DNA from: Acetobacter vaccinii
GTDB taxonomy: Bacteria > Pseudomonadota > Alphaproteobacteria > Acetobacterales > Acetobacteraceae
DNA length: 64,000 nt
Assembly: GCF_008365315.1 (NCBI RefSeq)
Contig: NZ_CP043506.1
Location: 186,001-250,000 of the forward strand
Direction: 5' to 3'
A model generated the notes under the pieces. That model searched no databases. It was not told the origin of the DNA and worked only from the letters and a program-made list of their open reading frames with translations. Shown here one piece after another: positions 45,888 to 55,465 of the stretch; positions within the stretch are counted from its first letter, which is position 1; each line of letters begins with the position of its first letter. Position numbers and translations under genes: made by a program.

Positions 45888-46550
45888 ATGCGCCCAGCCT
45901 CCTGCCCCCTGATTGCCCCCAGCCTGCTTGCAGCCGACTTCACCCGTCTTGGGGAAGAGGTTGAGGCCATAGCAAACGCCGGGGCGGACTGGCTGCATCT
46001 GGACATTATGGATGGGCATTTTGTGCCCAATATTTCCTTCGGCCCGTCCGTGGTCAAAGCCCTGCGGCCCCGGACCTCCCTGCCGTTTGACGTGCACCTG
46101 ATGATCGCCCCGGTGGACCCCTATCTGGAAGCTTTTGCCCAGGCTGGGGCGGACCAGATTCTGATCCATATCGAAGCCGGGCCACACACCCATCGCTCCC
46201 TTGAACGGATTCGCAGCCTGGGCGCCAAGCCCGGCATCGTGCTGTGCCCCGCCACACCGCCCGAAGCCATCGCAGAAGTGATGGACATGGTCGATGTCAT
46301 CCTGGTCATGACCGTTAACCCAGGCTTTGGTGGCCAGAAGTTTCTGCACAGCCAACTGGCCAAGATCAGCCGCCTGCGGGACATGATTGCCCAGACCGGC
46401 CGTGACATTCGACTGGCTGTGGATGGGGGGATTGATACCACAACAGCCCCACTGGCAACCAAGGCCGGAGCGGATGTGCTGATTGCAGGCAGCGCAGTTT
46501 ACGGCAAAGCTGATTACGCCGCAGCAATAAACGCATTGCGGGCACATTAG
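45888..46550 (+). CDS. rpe: Ribulose-phosphate 3-epimerase
   Basis: Interconverts ribulose 5-phosphate and xylulose 5-phosphate in the pentose phosphate pathway, central to acetic acid bacteria. It has 220 residues from ATG 45888. TIM-barrel motifs: LIAPSLLAADFTRLGEEV, WLHLDIMDGHFVPNISFG, FDVHLMI, VILVMTVNPGFGGQKF and LAVDGGID, the last two with phosphate and metal positions. Length matches the family. It is followed by a short spacer before the heparinase-like gene, with a T-run near 46582. Confidence 0.97.
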   Translation: MRPASCPLIAPSLLAADFTRLGEEVEAIANAGADWLHLDIMDGHFVPNISFGPSVVKALRPRTSLPFDVHLMIAPVDPYLEAFAQAGADQILIHIEAGPHTHRSLERIRSLGAKPGIVLCPATPPEAIAEVMDMVDVILVMTVNPGFGGQKFLHSQLAKISRLRDMIAQTGRDIRLAVDGGIDTTTAPLATKAGADVLIAGSAVYGKADYAAAINALRAH

Positions 46551-46625
46551 CCCTGCCAAAGCCACGCTCTGGCCAAAAAGGTTTTTTACTCCTGTAAGTC
46601 CACGCTGCCTTACCCCACCCCAGCC

Positions 46626-48434
46626 ATGGAGTTCTTGCCGACGATGCCCCTGCGCCGATGGACCCGTGGAGCCCGCCTGATTTACGCCATGCGCAATCCG
46701 CTTGGCGGTTTTACCCGCGTGCCTGCGGCCCCCAGCATCACTCTGCGCGACCTGTGGCCCGGCAATGCCGCCATTGGCGAACGGCTTGTCCGCAATCAGA
46801 CCCAGTACGACGGTGTCACCCGTAGCCTGCATGCCGGACAGTGGGATGACAGCGCGTGGCCTCAGTCCTACCGACGCTGGCTACAAGGCTTTACGTGGCT
46901 GCGGGACCTGCGCGAGCTTGGGGCGGAATCCGCCCGCATCAAGGCCCGTACCCTTGTTGCCCAATGGATGCGCCTGCCCCCTTCGGAGCGCCCCGTGGCA
47001 GACCCGTCCATTACCGGCGCGCGCCTTGCCGCCTGGTTGGGCTGTTATGATTTCTTTGCGGCTTCAGCGGACGACACATTCCGCCAGAACCTGATGGCCT
47101 CGCTGATCATGGAGGCCCGCTCGATCATGACCCTGCTGCCCGAGGCCACGCAGGGCTGCGGGACGCTGACTGCCCTGAAAGGGCTCCTGGCCACGGCGGT
47201 CTCCCTGCCCGACCAGCCCGAATTCCTGACCCGTTACCTGCGCCTGATAGACCCGGTGCTGGCAGACCAGTTCCACCCTGATGGCGGACATTATTCCCGC
47301 AACCCGCAGGACCAGTTTCTGGCCGTGCGGGAACTGGCGGAAATGCTCTACACCCTTCAGGCAGCCCGCCTGCCGCTGCCCACAGGCCTGCTGGAAGCCG
47401 CCAACCGGGCAGCCCCGGCCCTGCGCGCAATGCGCCATGGTGATGGAGGGTTGGCGCTGTTCAATGGCAGTGCGGAACAGGACAGCCAACTGATCGAGCA
47501 TGTCCTCAACCGGGCATCACGCAGCAGGGTTGTGGCGGCGGGCCTGCCTGATACAGGCTTTGTACGCATGAGCAGCGGCCATGCCCTGGTGCTGGCCGAC
47601 GCCGCAGCCCCTGCCCCACCCGGCTTTGACCAGAACGCCCATGCGGGCATGCTATCGTTTGAATTTTCATCCGCCCGACAGCGGCTGATCGTCAACTGCG
47701 GGTCCAGCATGCACCCCGGTTGGGCAGGGGCGCTGCGCTACCCCGCCGCGCATTCCGTTCTGGAAATGACAGGCCTGTCACCGCTGGACTTCAACCCGGA
47801 TGGCACCGTTGTCAGGCCGCCGCAGGTCACCCGCACCCATGTCACGCGCGACGGCGCACATTGGCTGGAGATGACACATAACGGCTACGAACATCAGGGC
47901 GCTGGCCTGTATTACCGTCAGCTTTACCTGAGCCGTGATGGCCGGAGCCTGCGGGGGGAGGAACAGGTACGCGGTGCGCACTCGCCCCTGTCGCTTTGCA
48001 TCCGCTTCCATCTACATCCTGACATCATGGTTGAAACAACCGAAAACGGCTATCTGCTGCATGCCGAGGACGAAAGCTGGCTGTTTCAGTCCGATGCCAC
48101 CATCAGCGTGGAAGAAAGCGTTTATCTGGGCAAGGGCACACCCACCCCAACGCTGCAACTGGTCCTGACACCCCCTACCCCGGCGAGCCCCGCTCCCCAG
48201 CCGCTCTCCGAACCTCTTGAAGACCCGGCCCCCGAGCAGGAGCAGGAGGACGGTGCCCCAGTCGAGCATGATGCCGAACAGACGCGTGATGACGATATCA
48301 CCACCGCGCCGCCAGCAGACCTCCCTCTCCCACTGGCGGAACCACTGCCACCCGCCATCGAGGCCATACCGCCCCCGCTTGTTCCCGCAGGCCTGCGGCC
48401 CATCCACTGGGCGCTGTCACTCGTCAATGACTAG
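46626..48434 (+). CDS. Heparinase II/III-family protein with proline/acidic insertion
   Basis: A 602-residue protein. An N-terminal helical toroid-like domain (about 90-300; RYLRLIDPVLADQFHPDGGHYSRNPQDQFLAVRELAEML) precedes a beta-rich heparinase II/III domain (GHALVLADAAAP; QRLIVNCGSSMHPGWAGALRYPAAHSVLEMTGLSPLD; HWLEMTHNGYEHQGAGLYYRQLYLS). Family members may cleave or modify acidic polysaccharides, but substrate cannot be given. The last about 85 residues contain a low-complexity Pro/Glu/Asp insertion just before a final GLRPIHWALSLV strand typical of the family end. It sits with a GT4 glycosyltransferase 16 bases downstream, suggesting polysaccharide work. Confidence 0.85.
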   Translation: MEFLPTMPLRRWTRGARLIYAMRNPLGGFTRVPAAPSITLRDLWPGNAAIGERLVRNQTQYDGVTRSLHAGQWDDSAWPQSYRRWLQGFTWLRDLRELGAESARIKARTLVAQWMRLPPSERPVADPSITGARLAAWLGCYDFFAASADDTFRQNLMASLIMEARSIMTLLPEATQGCGTLTALKGLLATAVSLPDQPEFLTRYLRLIDPVLADQFHPDGGHYSRNPQDQFLAVRELAEMLYTLQAARLPLPTGLLEAANRAAPALRAMRHGDGGLALFNGSAEQDSQLIEHVLNRASRSRVVAAGLPDTGFVRMSSGHALVLADAAAPAPPGFDQNAHAGMLSFEFSSARQRLIVNCGSSMHPGWAGALRYPAAHSVLEMTGLSPLDFNPDGTVVRPPQVTRTHVTRDGAHWLEMTHNGYEHQGAGLYYRQLYLSRDGRSLRGEEQVRGAHSPLSLCIRFHLHPDIMVETTENGYLLHAEDESWLFQSDATISVEESVYLGKGTPTPTLQLVLTPPTPASPAPQPLSEPLEDPAPEQEQEDGAPVEHDAEQTRDDDITTAPPADLPLPLAEPLPPAIEAIPPPLVPAGLRPIHWALSLVND

Positions 48435-48450
48435 TGCGGGCTGAACCTGT

Positions 48451-49569
48451 GTGAAAATTCTCGAAGTCACCAACACCGACTTCGCACTGGCGCATTTTGT
48501 GCTCCCGCTGATGCGCGCACTCAAGGCAAACGGGCATGATGTGGTTGGGGTCTGTGCAGATGGCCCCTTGCTGGCACAGGCCCGCGGGGAAGGCTTTCGG
48601 GTAGAAACACCCCCACTCGCCCGCAACTGGTCGCCCACCGTCCAAGTGCGTGCCCTAATTGCGCTGGTCAGGCTGATCCGGCGGGAGAAACCCGACCTGC
48701 TGCATGCCCACATGCCTATCAGCGGTATTCTCGCCCGGATTGCGGCCCGGATCTGCAACGTGCCCTGCATTGCCTATACCTGCCACGGGTTTTTGTTCAA
48801 TCAGCCTGCAACACCACTGCCCCGCCGCCTTCTGGCTTTGGTGCTGGAACTGATCTGCGGCCGCATGACCCATGTTTACATGACGGTATCACGCGAAGAA
48901 GCACAGGATGCCCGCCGCCTGCATATTCACCCAGCCCCCATAGCCATTGGCAACGGGCGGGACAGCCGTGTTTTCAAACCCGATGCCACCGCCCGCCTAC
49001 GGATACGGCAGGAGCTTGGCACGGCAGAGACAACGCCTGTCATCATCATTGTCTCACGCCTGGTGCATCACAAAGGGTATCTGGAACTACTGGAGGCCAT
49101 GACCCACGTTACAGCGGCTGAACTCTGGATTGTGGGGCAGCGCCTGCCCTCCGACCATGGGCTAGACCTGGCACCGGCACTCAGCAAGGCGCAGGCGGAT
49201 ATGGGTACACGGCTGAAATGTCTGGGCTATCGCACCGACATTCCCGCCCTGCTGGCCGCTGCGGATATTTTTACACTGCCCAGCCATTTTGAAGGCCTGC
49301 CCATGTCGGTTATCGAGGCCATGCTCTGCGGGCTCCCAGTGGTCAGCACCGATATCCGTGGGCCGCGTGAGCAAGTTGTGCCGGGGCAGACCGGGCTTGT
49401 TGTGCCTCCGGGCGCTCCCAAGCCTCTGGCGCAAGCCCTGAGCAGGCTTGTCCACGACCTGCCATCCGCACGGCAGATGGGAGACAGAGGGCGCACACGC
49501 GCCCTTGCTCTCTTTGAGGAAAATCAGATCCTGAACACAGTCGTCACCCTGCTCGAACGCCGGGGCTGA
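48451..49569 (+). CDS. Glycosyltransferase family 4
   Basis: A 372-residue GT-B enzyme. From GTG 48451. N-terminal Rossmann half KILEVTNTDFALAHFVLPLMRAL and DLLHAHMPISGILARIAARI; C-terminal half IIIVSRLVHHKGYLELLEAM and SHFEGLPMSVIEAMLCGLPVVSTDIRGPREQV, the latter giving the Ex7E donor-binding motif of GT4. No transmembrane segment. It probably adds a sugar during exopolysaccharide or lipopolysaccharide assembly, but donor and acceptor are unknown. It is likely co-transcribed with the heparinase-like gene. Confidence 0.92.
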   Translation: MKILEVTNTDFALAHFVLPLMRALKANGHDVVGVCADGPLLAQARGEGFRVETPPLARNWSPTVQVRALIALVRLIRREKPDLLHAHMPISGILARIAARICNVPCIAYTCHGFLFNQPATPLPRRLLALVLELICGRMTHVYMTVSREEAQDARRLHIHPAPIAIGNGRDSRVFKPDATARLRIRQELGTAETTPVIIIVSRLVHHKGYLELLEAMTHVTAAELWIVGQRLPSDHGLDLAPALSKAQADMGTRLKCLGYRTDIPALLAAADIFTLPSHFEGLPMSVIEAMLCGLPVVSTDIRGPREQVVPGQTGLVVPPGAPKPLAQALSRLVHDLPSARQMGDRGRTRALALFEENQILNTVVTLLERRG

Positions 49570-49587
49570 CTGGCAAGCCGTGTTGCG

Positions 49588-50085
49588 TCAGGGGGTGCCC
49601 GTAGCCGCAGGTGCTGCGGGGGTAGCGGGAGCCTCCACAGGCTTGAGCAGGCGGATGGTCAGCCGCGATGGTGAGGCCGCAAGACGGCCACCGGTGCGGC
49701 TTTCATCCAGACGGATACGCACGCCATCATCATTTTCCATCAGCGAGCCGGAAACACCCCGGCCTATCGTGGCCTCGCCCGACAAGGCCCAGTAGGTGCC
49801 GGGAAAGTCCTCAATCCTCTGGAGATTGTAGACCTTGCCGATACTCTTGCCGGACGAAAAACCAACAGCAGCGGCCGAAGCCCCCGCCACTTCAAAAGGA
49901 TACTGGCGACCGCCGTAGGTCAGCACCCCATGGCCCCATGTGTAGCCAAGCCCCAGACTGGCAGAGCTTGATACAAATGTGACCTCCGCCGTCACAGGGC
50001 CAAGCACGGGCTCGGCCCATGCAGGCATGGACCATACCCCACACAAGGTCATGGTCACGGCAAAACGGCAGGATGCTGAACGCAT
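49588..50085 (-). CDS. Exported protein of unknown function
   Basis: A 165-residue secreted protein; the frame extends to 50247, but ATG 50085 is preferred since GGGAG lies nearby and it opens a standard signal peptide (cleavage near AWA). The mature region has a repeated glycine-rich strand pattern: LGLGYTWGHGVLTYGGRQYPFEVAG, GKSIGKVYNLQRIEDFPGTYWALSGEATIG, followed by RTGGRLAASPSRLTIRL and an Ala/Pro-rich tail. The VYNL..I.DF.GTY segment recurs in alphaproteobacterial exported proteins of unknown function, but I cannot name the family. Convergent with the GT4 gene. Confidence 0.75.
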   Translation of the reverse strand: MRSASCRFAVTMTLCGVWSMPAWAEPVLGPVTAEVTFVSSSASLGLGYTWGHGVLTYGGRQYPFEVAGASAAAVGFSSGKSIGKVYNLQRIEDFPGTYWALSGEATIGRGVSGSLMENDDGVRIRLDESRTGGRLAASPSRLTIRLLKPVEAPATPAAPAATGTP

Positions 50086-50253
50086 CAGGTACGCTCCCTG
50101 TAACAGCAGGCAAAAACGAAGCTGACTGCACAGGCCGGAAGAAAACCGCCAACCTGACAAGACAGATGCCATTTTGTTGTTATCGGCCCAAGGATGGCAT
50201 ACGCGCCACCCTCTGCAAAGCCCTTTCCTGAAAGGGGACTGACACAAGACGCG

Positions 50254-50928
50254 TTACCCCAGCCAGAGTGGTTCTTTCAATTTCCCGACAAATTCGGCGT
50301 GGCGGGCCAGTTCCTCGGCAGTGGGTGTCACGCGCACAACCGTGCGTGTGACCGGGGCATCGTAGGTTACAATCTGGGCCGGGCCACCATCGGCAACCAG
50401 ACCCAAGCCATGCTGGCGGCCGCCCATCAGCTCAACATACACCTCGGCCAGCAGGGTGCAGTCCAACAGGGCGTTGTGGGTGGTACGGGCGGACAGATCT
50501 ATGCCAAAGCGGCGGCACAAAGCATCCAGACTGTTGGGCATGCCGGGAAAGCGCGTGCGCGCCATGTCCAGCGTGTCCACCATGCGGCCCATATCCAGCG
50601 GCTTGTAGCCTGCCCGGCGCAGTTCGGCATTGAGAAAGCCAAAGTCAAAGCGGGCATTATGGGCAATGAGTTGGTCATCCCCGATAAAGGCCAGAAAGCG
50701 CTCCACCTCATCCGCAAACTTGGGCTTACCCTGCAAATCAGCCTGCGTGAAGCCATGGACGCGTGTGGCCTCCTCAGGCACATCCCGCTCCGGGTCCAGC
50801 ACGACATGGAACTTATTGCCTGTTGGCAGGTCACCCACCAGTTCCAGCGCCGCAATTTCGATCACGCGGTCACCTGTCGCGGGGTCCAGCCCTGTGGTTT
50901 CCGTATCAAACAGGACTGAGCGTTTCAT
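50254..50928 (-). CDS. dnaQ: DNA polymerase III epsilon subunit (3'-5' exonuclease)
   Basis: Proofreading exonuclease of the replicative polymerase. It has 224 residues with the three exonuclease motifs: Exo I VLFDTETTGLDPATGDRVIEIA, Exo II IAHNARFDFGFLNAELRRAG, and Exo III TTHNALLDCTLLAEVY. Length and ends match bacterial DnaQ. It overlaps coaE by four bases. Confidence 0.95.
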   Translation of the reverse strand: MKRSVLFDTETTGLDPATGDRVIEIAALELVGDLPTGNKFHVVLDPERDVPEEATRVHGFTQADLQGKPKFADEVERFLAFIGDDQLIAHNARFDFGFLNAELRRAGYKPLDMGRMVDTLDMARTRFPGMPNSLDALCRRFGIDLSARTTHNALLDCTLLAEVYVELMGGRQHGLGLVADGGPAQIVTYDAPVTRTVVRVTPTAEELARHAEFVGKLKEPLWLG

Positions 50929-51512
50929 GCCTGCAAACTCCTTAACACCTGGCGCGCCTGCCGCCGTGTTTCATACAAAGACCCGCCCGTTTGCAATACA
51001 CGATCAGCCCTGAGCCTGCGCCGGGCATCGGGCATCTGGCGGGCTATCAGCCTGCGGGCCTCGGGTGCTGGCATGCCCCGCCGGGCTGCCACCCGGCGGG
51101 CCTGTACCCAGCGCGGGGCCGACACGACCAGCACACGGTCGCACAGCTTCTGCCCCCCGGTTTCAAACAGCAGAGGAATATCCAGCACGACCCACCGCGT
51201 GCCCGCCCGCCGCTGCCGGGACAGAAAACGCGCGCGGGCAGCCCGAACCTGCGGATGGATGATAGCTTCCAGCTTACGCAAAAGGGCTGGATTTGCTGTT
51301 ACGGCCTGCCGCAAGACAGCACGGTCCAGACTGCCATCACGCACCACGCCTGGCACAAGCCGCTCCATGGCCGACAGTACCGGGCCAGGGCTGGACTGTA
51401 GCCGCAGCACTTCGGCATCCGCATCAAACACAGGCAGGCCAGCACGGCGGAACAATGCCGCGACCGTGCTTTTACCCATGCCCATGCCGCCTGTCAGGCC
51501 CAGCACCTTCAT
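50925..51512 (-). CDS. coaE: Dephospho-CoA kinase CoaE
   Basis: Last step of CoA synthesis. It has 195 residues from ATG 51512 (GGAG seven bases upstream; an in-frame ATG at 51527 would add five). P-loop GLTGGMGMGKSTVAALFRRAG; FDADAEVLRL; VVLDIPLLFETGGQKLCDRVLVV; and the LID segment RLIARQMPDARRR. It overlaps dnaQ by four bases and lies 27 bases after aroE. Confidence 0.96.
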   Translation of the reverse strand: MKVLGLTGGMGMGKSTVAALFRRAGLPVFDADAEVLRLQSSPGPVLSAMERLVPGVVRDGSLDRAVLRQAVTANPALLRKLEAIIHPQVRAARARFLSRQRRAGTRWVVLDIPLLFETGGQKLCDRVLVVSAPRWVQARRVAARRGMPAPEARRLIARQMPDARRRLRADRVLQTGGSLYETRRQARQVLRSLQA

Positions 51513-51539
51513 GCGGGTCTCCGGCAAAGCAGGCCGGAC

Positions 51540-52439
51540 TTAACTGCGGCCACCACGCAGCACGTAGTCACGCGTGGCGTCATCCACCTCGGGGTTGACA
51601 CCAAACCATTCCAAAAACCCAAGCCGTGCCTGATGCAACAGCATGCCAAGGCCGCCCAGCGTTTGCAGCCCCTGCCGTTCGGCCTCAGCCAGCAACGGCG
51701 TTTTGCGCGGCACGTAGACAATGTCAGCGACCACAAGCCCGCGCCCTGCGGCCTTAAGAGACGGGCAGAACGCCGGATCAGGCCCGCCCTCCATACCCAG
51801 TGATGTCGTGTTGACCAGCAGGTCGTAAGCCCCAAGAGCTTTCTCCCAATCCTCCCACGGGCAAACCCCAAGCCCCGGCAGGGCCTCGACAAGCGCATCG
51901 GCCCTGTCGCGCGTGCGGTTGGTCACACTCACACGCATGCCAGTCGCCTGCAGGGCAGCCGCGATGGAACGCGCAGCCCCCCCAGCCCCCAGCAGCAGGG
52001 CATGCGGCTGCGCCAGACCACCGTGCCTGTCCAGACGCGCCAGCTTGAGACCTTCCGCCTTCAGGCTGGCGACAAAACCATCGCCATCGGTTGAGAGACC
52101 ACGGATGCTCCCATCTGCCTCAAACACCAGCGTGTTGACCGCGCCTGCACGACGCGCGGATTCGTCCAGCACATCGGCAATCCGATAGGCTGCCTCCTTA
52201 TGCGGGATGGTCACATTAGCCCCCCGGAAACCAGCCGCTTTCAGCCCCTGTACGGCGGTAGCAAAGTCCTCCGGTTTGACGGGCAGCGGCACATAGGCGC
52301 CATCCACCCCATAACGCCGCAGCCAGTAATTATGCAGCAGGGGTGAGCGGGAGTGGCCAACCGGCCAGCCCAGCACCCCCGCAAGCCGTGCGCGGCCCGT
52401 AATACGCTGCTCTGCCTGGGTCAGTGCCGGGGCTTTCAT
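51540..52439 (-). CDS. aroE: Shikimate dehydrogenase AroE
   Basis: Reduces 3-dehydroshikimate with NADPH in aromatic amino acid synthesis. It has 299 residues from ATG 52439 (GGAG upstream; longer frame not conserved). Motifs: GWPVGHSRSPLLHNYWL, GANVTIPHKEAAYRIADV with catalytic Lys, STDGDGFVASL with the Asp, ALLLGAGGAARSIAAAL (nucleotide binding) and VNTTSLGMEG. The gene order amidohydrolase-aroE-coaE-dnaQ on one strand, with four-base or short gaps, is a typical alphaproteobacterial unit, usually with maf before aroE. Confidence 0.96.
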   Translation of the reverse strand: MKAPALTQAEQRITGRARLAGVLGWPVGHSRSPLLHNYWLRRYGVDGAYVPLPVKPEDFATAVQGLKAAGFRGANVTIPHKEAAYRIADVLDESARRAGAVNTLVFEADGSIRGLSTDGDGFVASLKAEGLKLARLDRHGGLAQPHALLLGAGGAARSIAAALQATGMRVSVTNRTRDRADALVEALPGLGVCPWEDWEKALGAYDLLVNTTSLGMEGGPDPAFCPSLKAAGRGLVVADIVYVPRKTPLLAEAERQGLQTLGGLGMLLHQARLGFLEWFGVNPEVDDATRDYVLRGGRS

Positions 52440-53194
52440 GGCTGTTCTCCATACACGTGGCAGAACTGCTGCCAGGCGGCAGGCAGCAGTCGGGCCAGAC
52501 GTTGCGCCCATTCTGCCTGCCCTGCCGGGGTGGCTATCAGGTCCTGGCGGATTTCAATTTCCAGATACGGTAAGCCTCGCTTTTCGGCATGGAGCGGCAC
52601 CGTGTAGTCGGATGTATCGGTCAGGGCGTAGGGTTCATTATCGCCCACCGTCAGCCCCTCGGCACGCAGCAGGTCGAGCATGATCTGCGCCAGCCGGGAA
52701 TCGCGATTGTGCAAAATACCCGCCTGCCATGGTCGTGCCTTACCACGCATGGAGGGCGTAAAGCTGTGCAGCGCCACAAGCACCGTTGGCCTGTTCTGAG
52801 CCTGCCGCTCGTCCAGCGCTCGGGCAATACGGGCATGATACGGGTGCAGGATAACCTGCTGCCGCCAGGCCACCTGCTGGTCGGACAGGTCGTGGTTGCC
52901 GGGCACCGGTGTTTCATCACTCACCCGCACGATCGAGGTCGGGTGGCCGGGGGCACGGTTGCAGTCAATGACAAGGCGGGAATAGATCTGTTCTATCAGC
53001 ACGGCGGGCAACAGCTCCGCCAGTGCCCGCCCCATGCCATCGATCCCAATGTCCCAGCCGATATGGCGCGCCCGTTCGGCCTCGCTCAGCCCCAGCCCTG
53101 CCAGATCAGGCGGTATGGCCTGCCCCGCATGGTCACTGACCAGCAGAAAGGGGCCACCCCCGTCCCTGCCATGCACGACAAAGCTGTCCGCCAT
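52436..53194 (-). CDS. N-formylglutamate amidohydrolase family protein
   Basis: Hydrolyses N-formyl-glutamate in histidine degradation, or a related substrate. It has 252 residues. Conserved blocks: FLLVSDHAGQAIPPDLAGL, HIGWDIGIDGMGRALAELL, QIYSRLVIDCNRAPGHP, VALHSFTPSM, and a C-terminal GLPYLEIEIRQDLI. It overlaps aroE by four bases. No histidine-degradation genes are nearby, so the substrate is uncertain. Confidence 0.9.
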   Translation of the reverse strand: MADSFVVHGRDGGGPFLLVSDHAGQAIPPDLAGLGLSEAERARHIGWDIGIDGMGRALAELLPAVLIEQIYSRLVIDCNRAPGHPTSIVRVSDETPVPGNHDLSDQQVAWRQQVILHPYHARIARALDERQAQNRPTVLVALHSFTPSMRGKARPWQAGILHNRDSRLAQIMLDLLRAEGLTVGDNEPYALTDTSDYTVPLHAEKRGLPYLEIEIRQDLIATPAGQAEWAQRLARLLPAAWQQFCHVYGEQP

Positions 53195-53232
53195 ATCCTC
53201 TCCCTTCCCTACCCCGTGCCGCCTGCCTGATA

Positions 53233-53547
53233 TCAGGCGAGGGCAGACACAATAACCGTTGCCACACCGGCTTCGGCGCGCACTCGGCCAGCATCGTCAC
53301 CGCCAAGCCCTTCGGCGTCCAGCCCGCTGCCATCCAGCCCGTAAACCAGATAGGCGGTGTCGGCACCGTCCAGAGCTTCCTCCCCGCCAATATCGTAACG
53401 GCGGGCGGCCACGTATTCCGGCCCACGCATTTTTTCTTCCATGCGGCGGACAGCGACCACGGGGCTTTCCGCCCGGATCACTTCCAGCAGCACATTGGCG
53501 CCCGGATCAATCACACCAAAGGTCTTAAGGTCGTGTGGTGTTGTCAT
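53233..53547 (-). CDS. Acidic protein of unknown function
   Basis: A 104-residue protein, not recognised. It is acidic, with no signal peptide or membrane helix; the middle has a charged block (RRMEEKMRGPEYVAARRYDIGGEEALDGADTAYLVYGL). GGGGAG-type ribosome site just upstream of ATG 53547 and strand agreement with the following operon (38 bases downstream) support expression. I have no function to suggest. Confidence 0.55.
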   Translation of the reverse strand: MTTPHDLKTFGVIDPGANVLLEVIRAESPVVAVRRMEEKMRGPEYVAARRYDIGGEEALDGADTAYLVYGLDGSGLDAEGLGGDDAGRVRAEAGVATVIVSALA

Positions 53548-53803
53548 GGTTCATGAACTCCCCGAATTACACACCGACTTTTAAGCAGAGAAACGCCCGC
53601 TGGGCCAGCGCCCACCCGACCACGAGGCCGTGGGTTGCCCGCAGGCGCGGCCCACCCGGCACGGGTTTGGGGTTTGCACGTGGCGCGCAGCCCCGGTAGG
53701 GTGCGGACTTTGCACCCGCGCCGTGACAGTATAAATCCGGCGCACATCAGGGCATGATGCCATGCCACCACCACGCAGCAAAGAACGGACCAGGCGCAGA
53801 GTG

Positions 53804-55240
53804 ATGTCTCCGAACAGCCAGAACACCACGGAAAAAGCCAGCACGGACAACGCCAACGCCCAGTGGGGTGGGCGCTTCGCCGGTGGGCCGTCGGAGATCA
53901 TGCAGGCCATCAATGCCTCCATCAGCTTTGACAAGGCGCTGTGGCGGCAGGATATTCGCGGGTCTTTGGCACACGCGGCCATGCTGGCGCATGTTGGCAT
54001 CATCTCCAGCAGTGACGAAACCGCCATCCGTGACGGGCTGACCGGCATCGGGGCCGAGATCGAGGCTGGCACCTTTACCTTTTCCGAGGCGCTGGAAGAT
54101 ATTCACATGAATATCGAAGCCCGCCTGTCCGAACGGATTGGCGAGGCAGGTAAGCGCCTGCACACCGGTCGTTCCCGCAATGACCAGGTTGCAACCGACT
54201 TCCGCCTGTGGGTGCGTGACGCCATTGACGGACTGGACCAGCAGGCTGCATCGCTCATGCGCGCTCTGGCCCTGCGGGCTCAGGAGCATGCGGCAGACCC
54301 CATGCCCGGCTTTACCCACCTGCAGACAGCCCAGCCCGTCACCTTTGGCCACCACCTGATGGCTTATGTTGAAATGCTGGCCCGTGACCGTGGCCGCCTG
54401 GCGGACACCCGCCGCCGCCTGAACGAATGCCCTCTGGGGTCAGCCGCCCTGGCGGGCACCTCCTTCCCCATCGACCGGGCCATGACTGCCCAGACCCTGG
54501 GGTTTGACCGGCCGACCGCCAACTCGCTCGACGCCGTATCCGACCGCGATTTCGCGCTTGAATACCTGTCTGCCCTGTCCATTATGGCCATGCACCTGTC
54601 GCGGCTGGCGGAAGAAATCGTTATCTGGTGTTCTTCCCCCTTCTCTTTCATACGGCTGTCGGACGCGTTTACAACGGGTTCCTCCATCATGCCGCAAAAG
54701 CGCAACCCCGATGCGGCGGAGCTGATCCGCGCCAAGACAGGCCGTATTACCGGCAGTCTGGTCGGGCTGCTGACAGTCATGAAAGGGCTGCCCCTGGCCT
54801 ATGCCAAGGACATGCAGGAAGACAAAGAACCCGTTTTTGCCGCAACCGACGCCGCTGCCCTCAGCCTTGCGGCCATGGACGGCATGGTGCGCGACATGCA
54901 GGCCAACACAGCGCAGATGCGCGCCCTGGCCGGGTCTGGCTATTCCACCGCGACCGATATTGCGGACTGGCTGGTACGTGTTCTCAAGGTGCCGTTCCGC
55001 ACGGCCCACCACGTGACCGGCCGCCTTGTCGCCAAGGCTGAAGAAAAGAACATCGGCCTGGCCGAGCTGACACTGGAAGACATGCAGGCTGAAGAGCCCG
55101 GCATTACGCCAGACATCTACTCAGTCCTGACGGTTGATGCCTCCATTGCCTCGCGCACCAGCCTGGGTGGCACGGCAGCGGACAATGTGCGGGCGCAGGC
55201 ACAACGCTGGCTGGCCACGCTTGCGGATACGCAGGCATGA
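53804..55240 (+). CDS. argH: Argininosuccinate lyase ArgH
   Basis: Last step of arginine synthesis. It has 478 residues from ATG 53804. Starts with [66 protein letters not shown], and the signature loop [18 protein letters not shown] contain the catalytic Ser and Lys. The next small gene overlaps its stop by four bases (ATGA). Confidence 0.98.
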   Translation: MSPNSQNTTEKASTDNANAQWGGRFAGGPSEIMQAINASISFDKALWRQDIRGSLAHAAMLAHVGIISSSDETAIRDGLTGIGAEIEAGTFTFSEALEDIHMNIEARLSERIGEAGKRLHTGRSRNDQVATDFRLWVRDAIDGLDQQAASLMRALALRAQEHAADPMPGFTHLQTAQPVTFGHHLMAYVEMLARDRGRLADTRRRLNECPLGSAALAGTSFPIDRAMTAQTLGFDRPTANSLDAVSDRDFALEYLSALSIMAMHLSRLAEEIVIWCSSPFSFIRLSDAFTTGSSIMPQKRNPDAAELIRAKTGRITGSLVGLLTVMKGLPLAYAKDMQEDKEPVFAATDAAALSLAAMDGMVRDMQANTAQMRALAGSGYSTATDIADWLVRVLKVPFRTAHHVTGRLVAKAEEKNIGLAELTLEDMQAEEPGITPDIYSVLTVDASIASRTSLGGTAADNVRAQAQRWLATLADTQA

Positions 55241-55380
55241 CCCCGCGCCTGCTCTGCGGGCTTGGTCTGGCCACCCTGCTGCTGCTGCCCCTGGCAGCCT
55301 GCGGCAAAAAAAGCCCGCCACACCCGCCCGGCCCATCCAGCCAGATTACCTACCCACGGACCTACCCGCCGGATGATTGA
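55237..55380 (+). CDS. lptM: Small lipoprotein, LptM-like
   Basis: A 47-residue lipoprotein missing from most automatic calls because of its size. Sequence begins [20 protein letters not shown], lipobox LAAC (Cys22), then [13 protein letters not shown] and a short Pro/Tyr tail. LptM-type lipoproteins (YifL) help LptD mature, and in many alphaproteobacteria they sit between argH and lysA. Here position and lipobox-plus-short-tail are what supports the name. It overlaps argH by four bases. Confidence 0.75.
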   Translation: MTPRLLCGLGLATLLLLPLAACGKKSPPHPPGPSSQITYPRTYPPDD

Positions 55381-55465
55381 TCCGGGCAGGCTCCCACCTC
55401 TGCCACCACGATAAGCCCCACGCTTTTCCCTCCCTGCCCGCTTTATTTCAGGTCCTGCTCACCCA

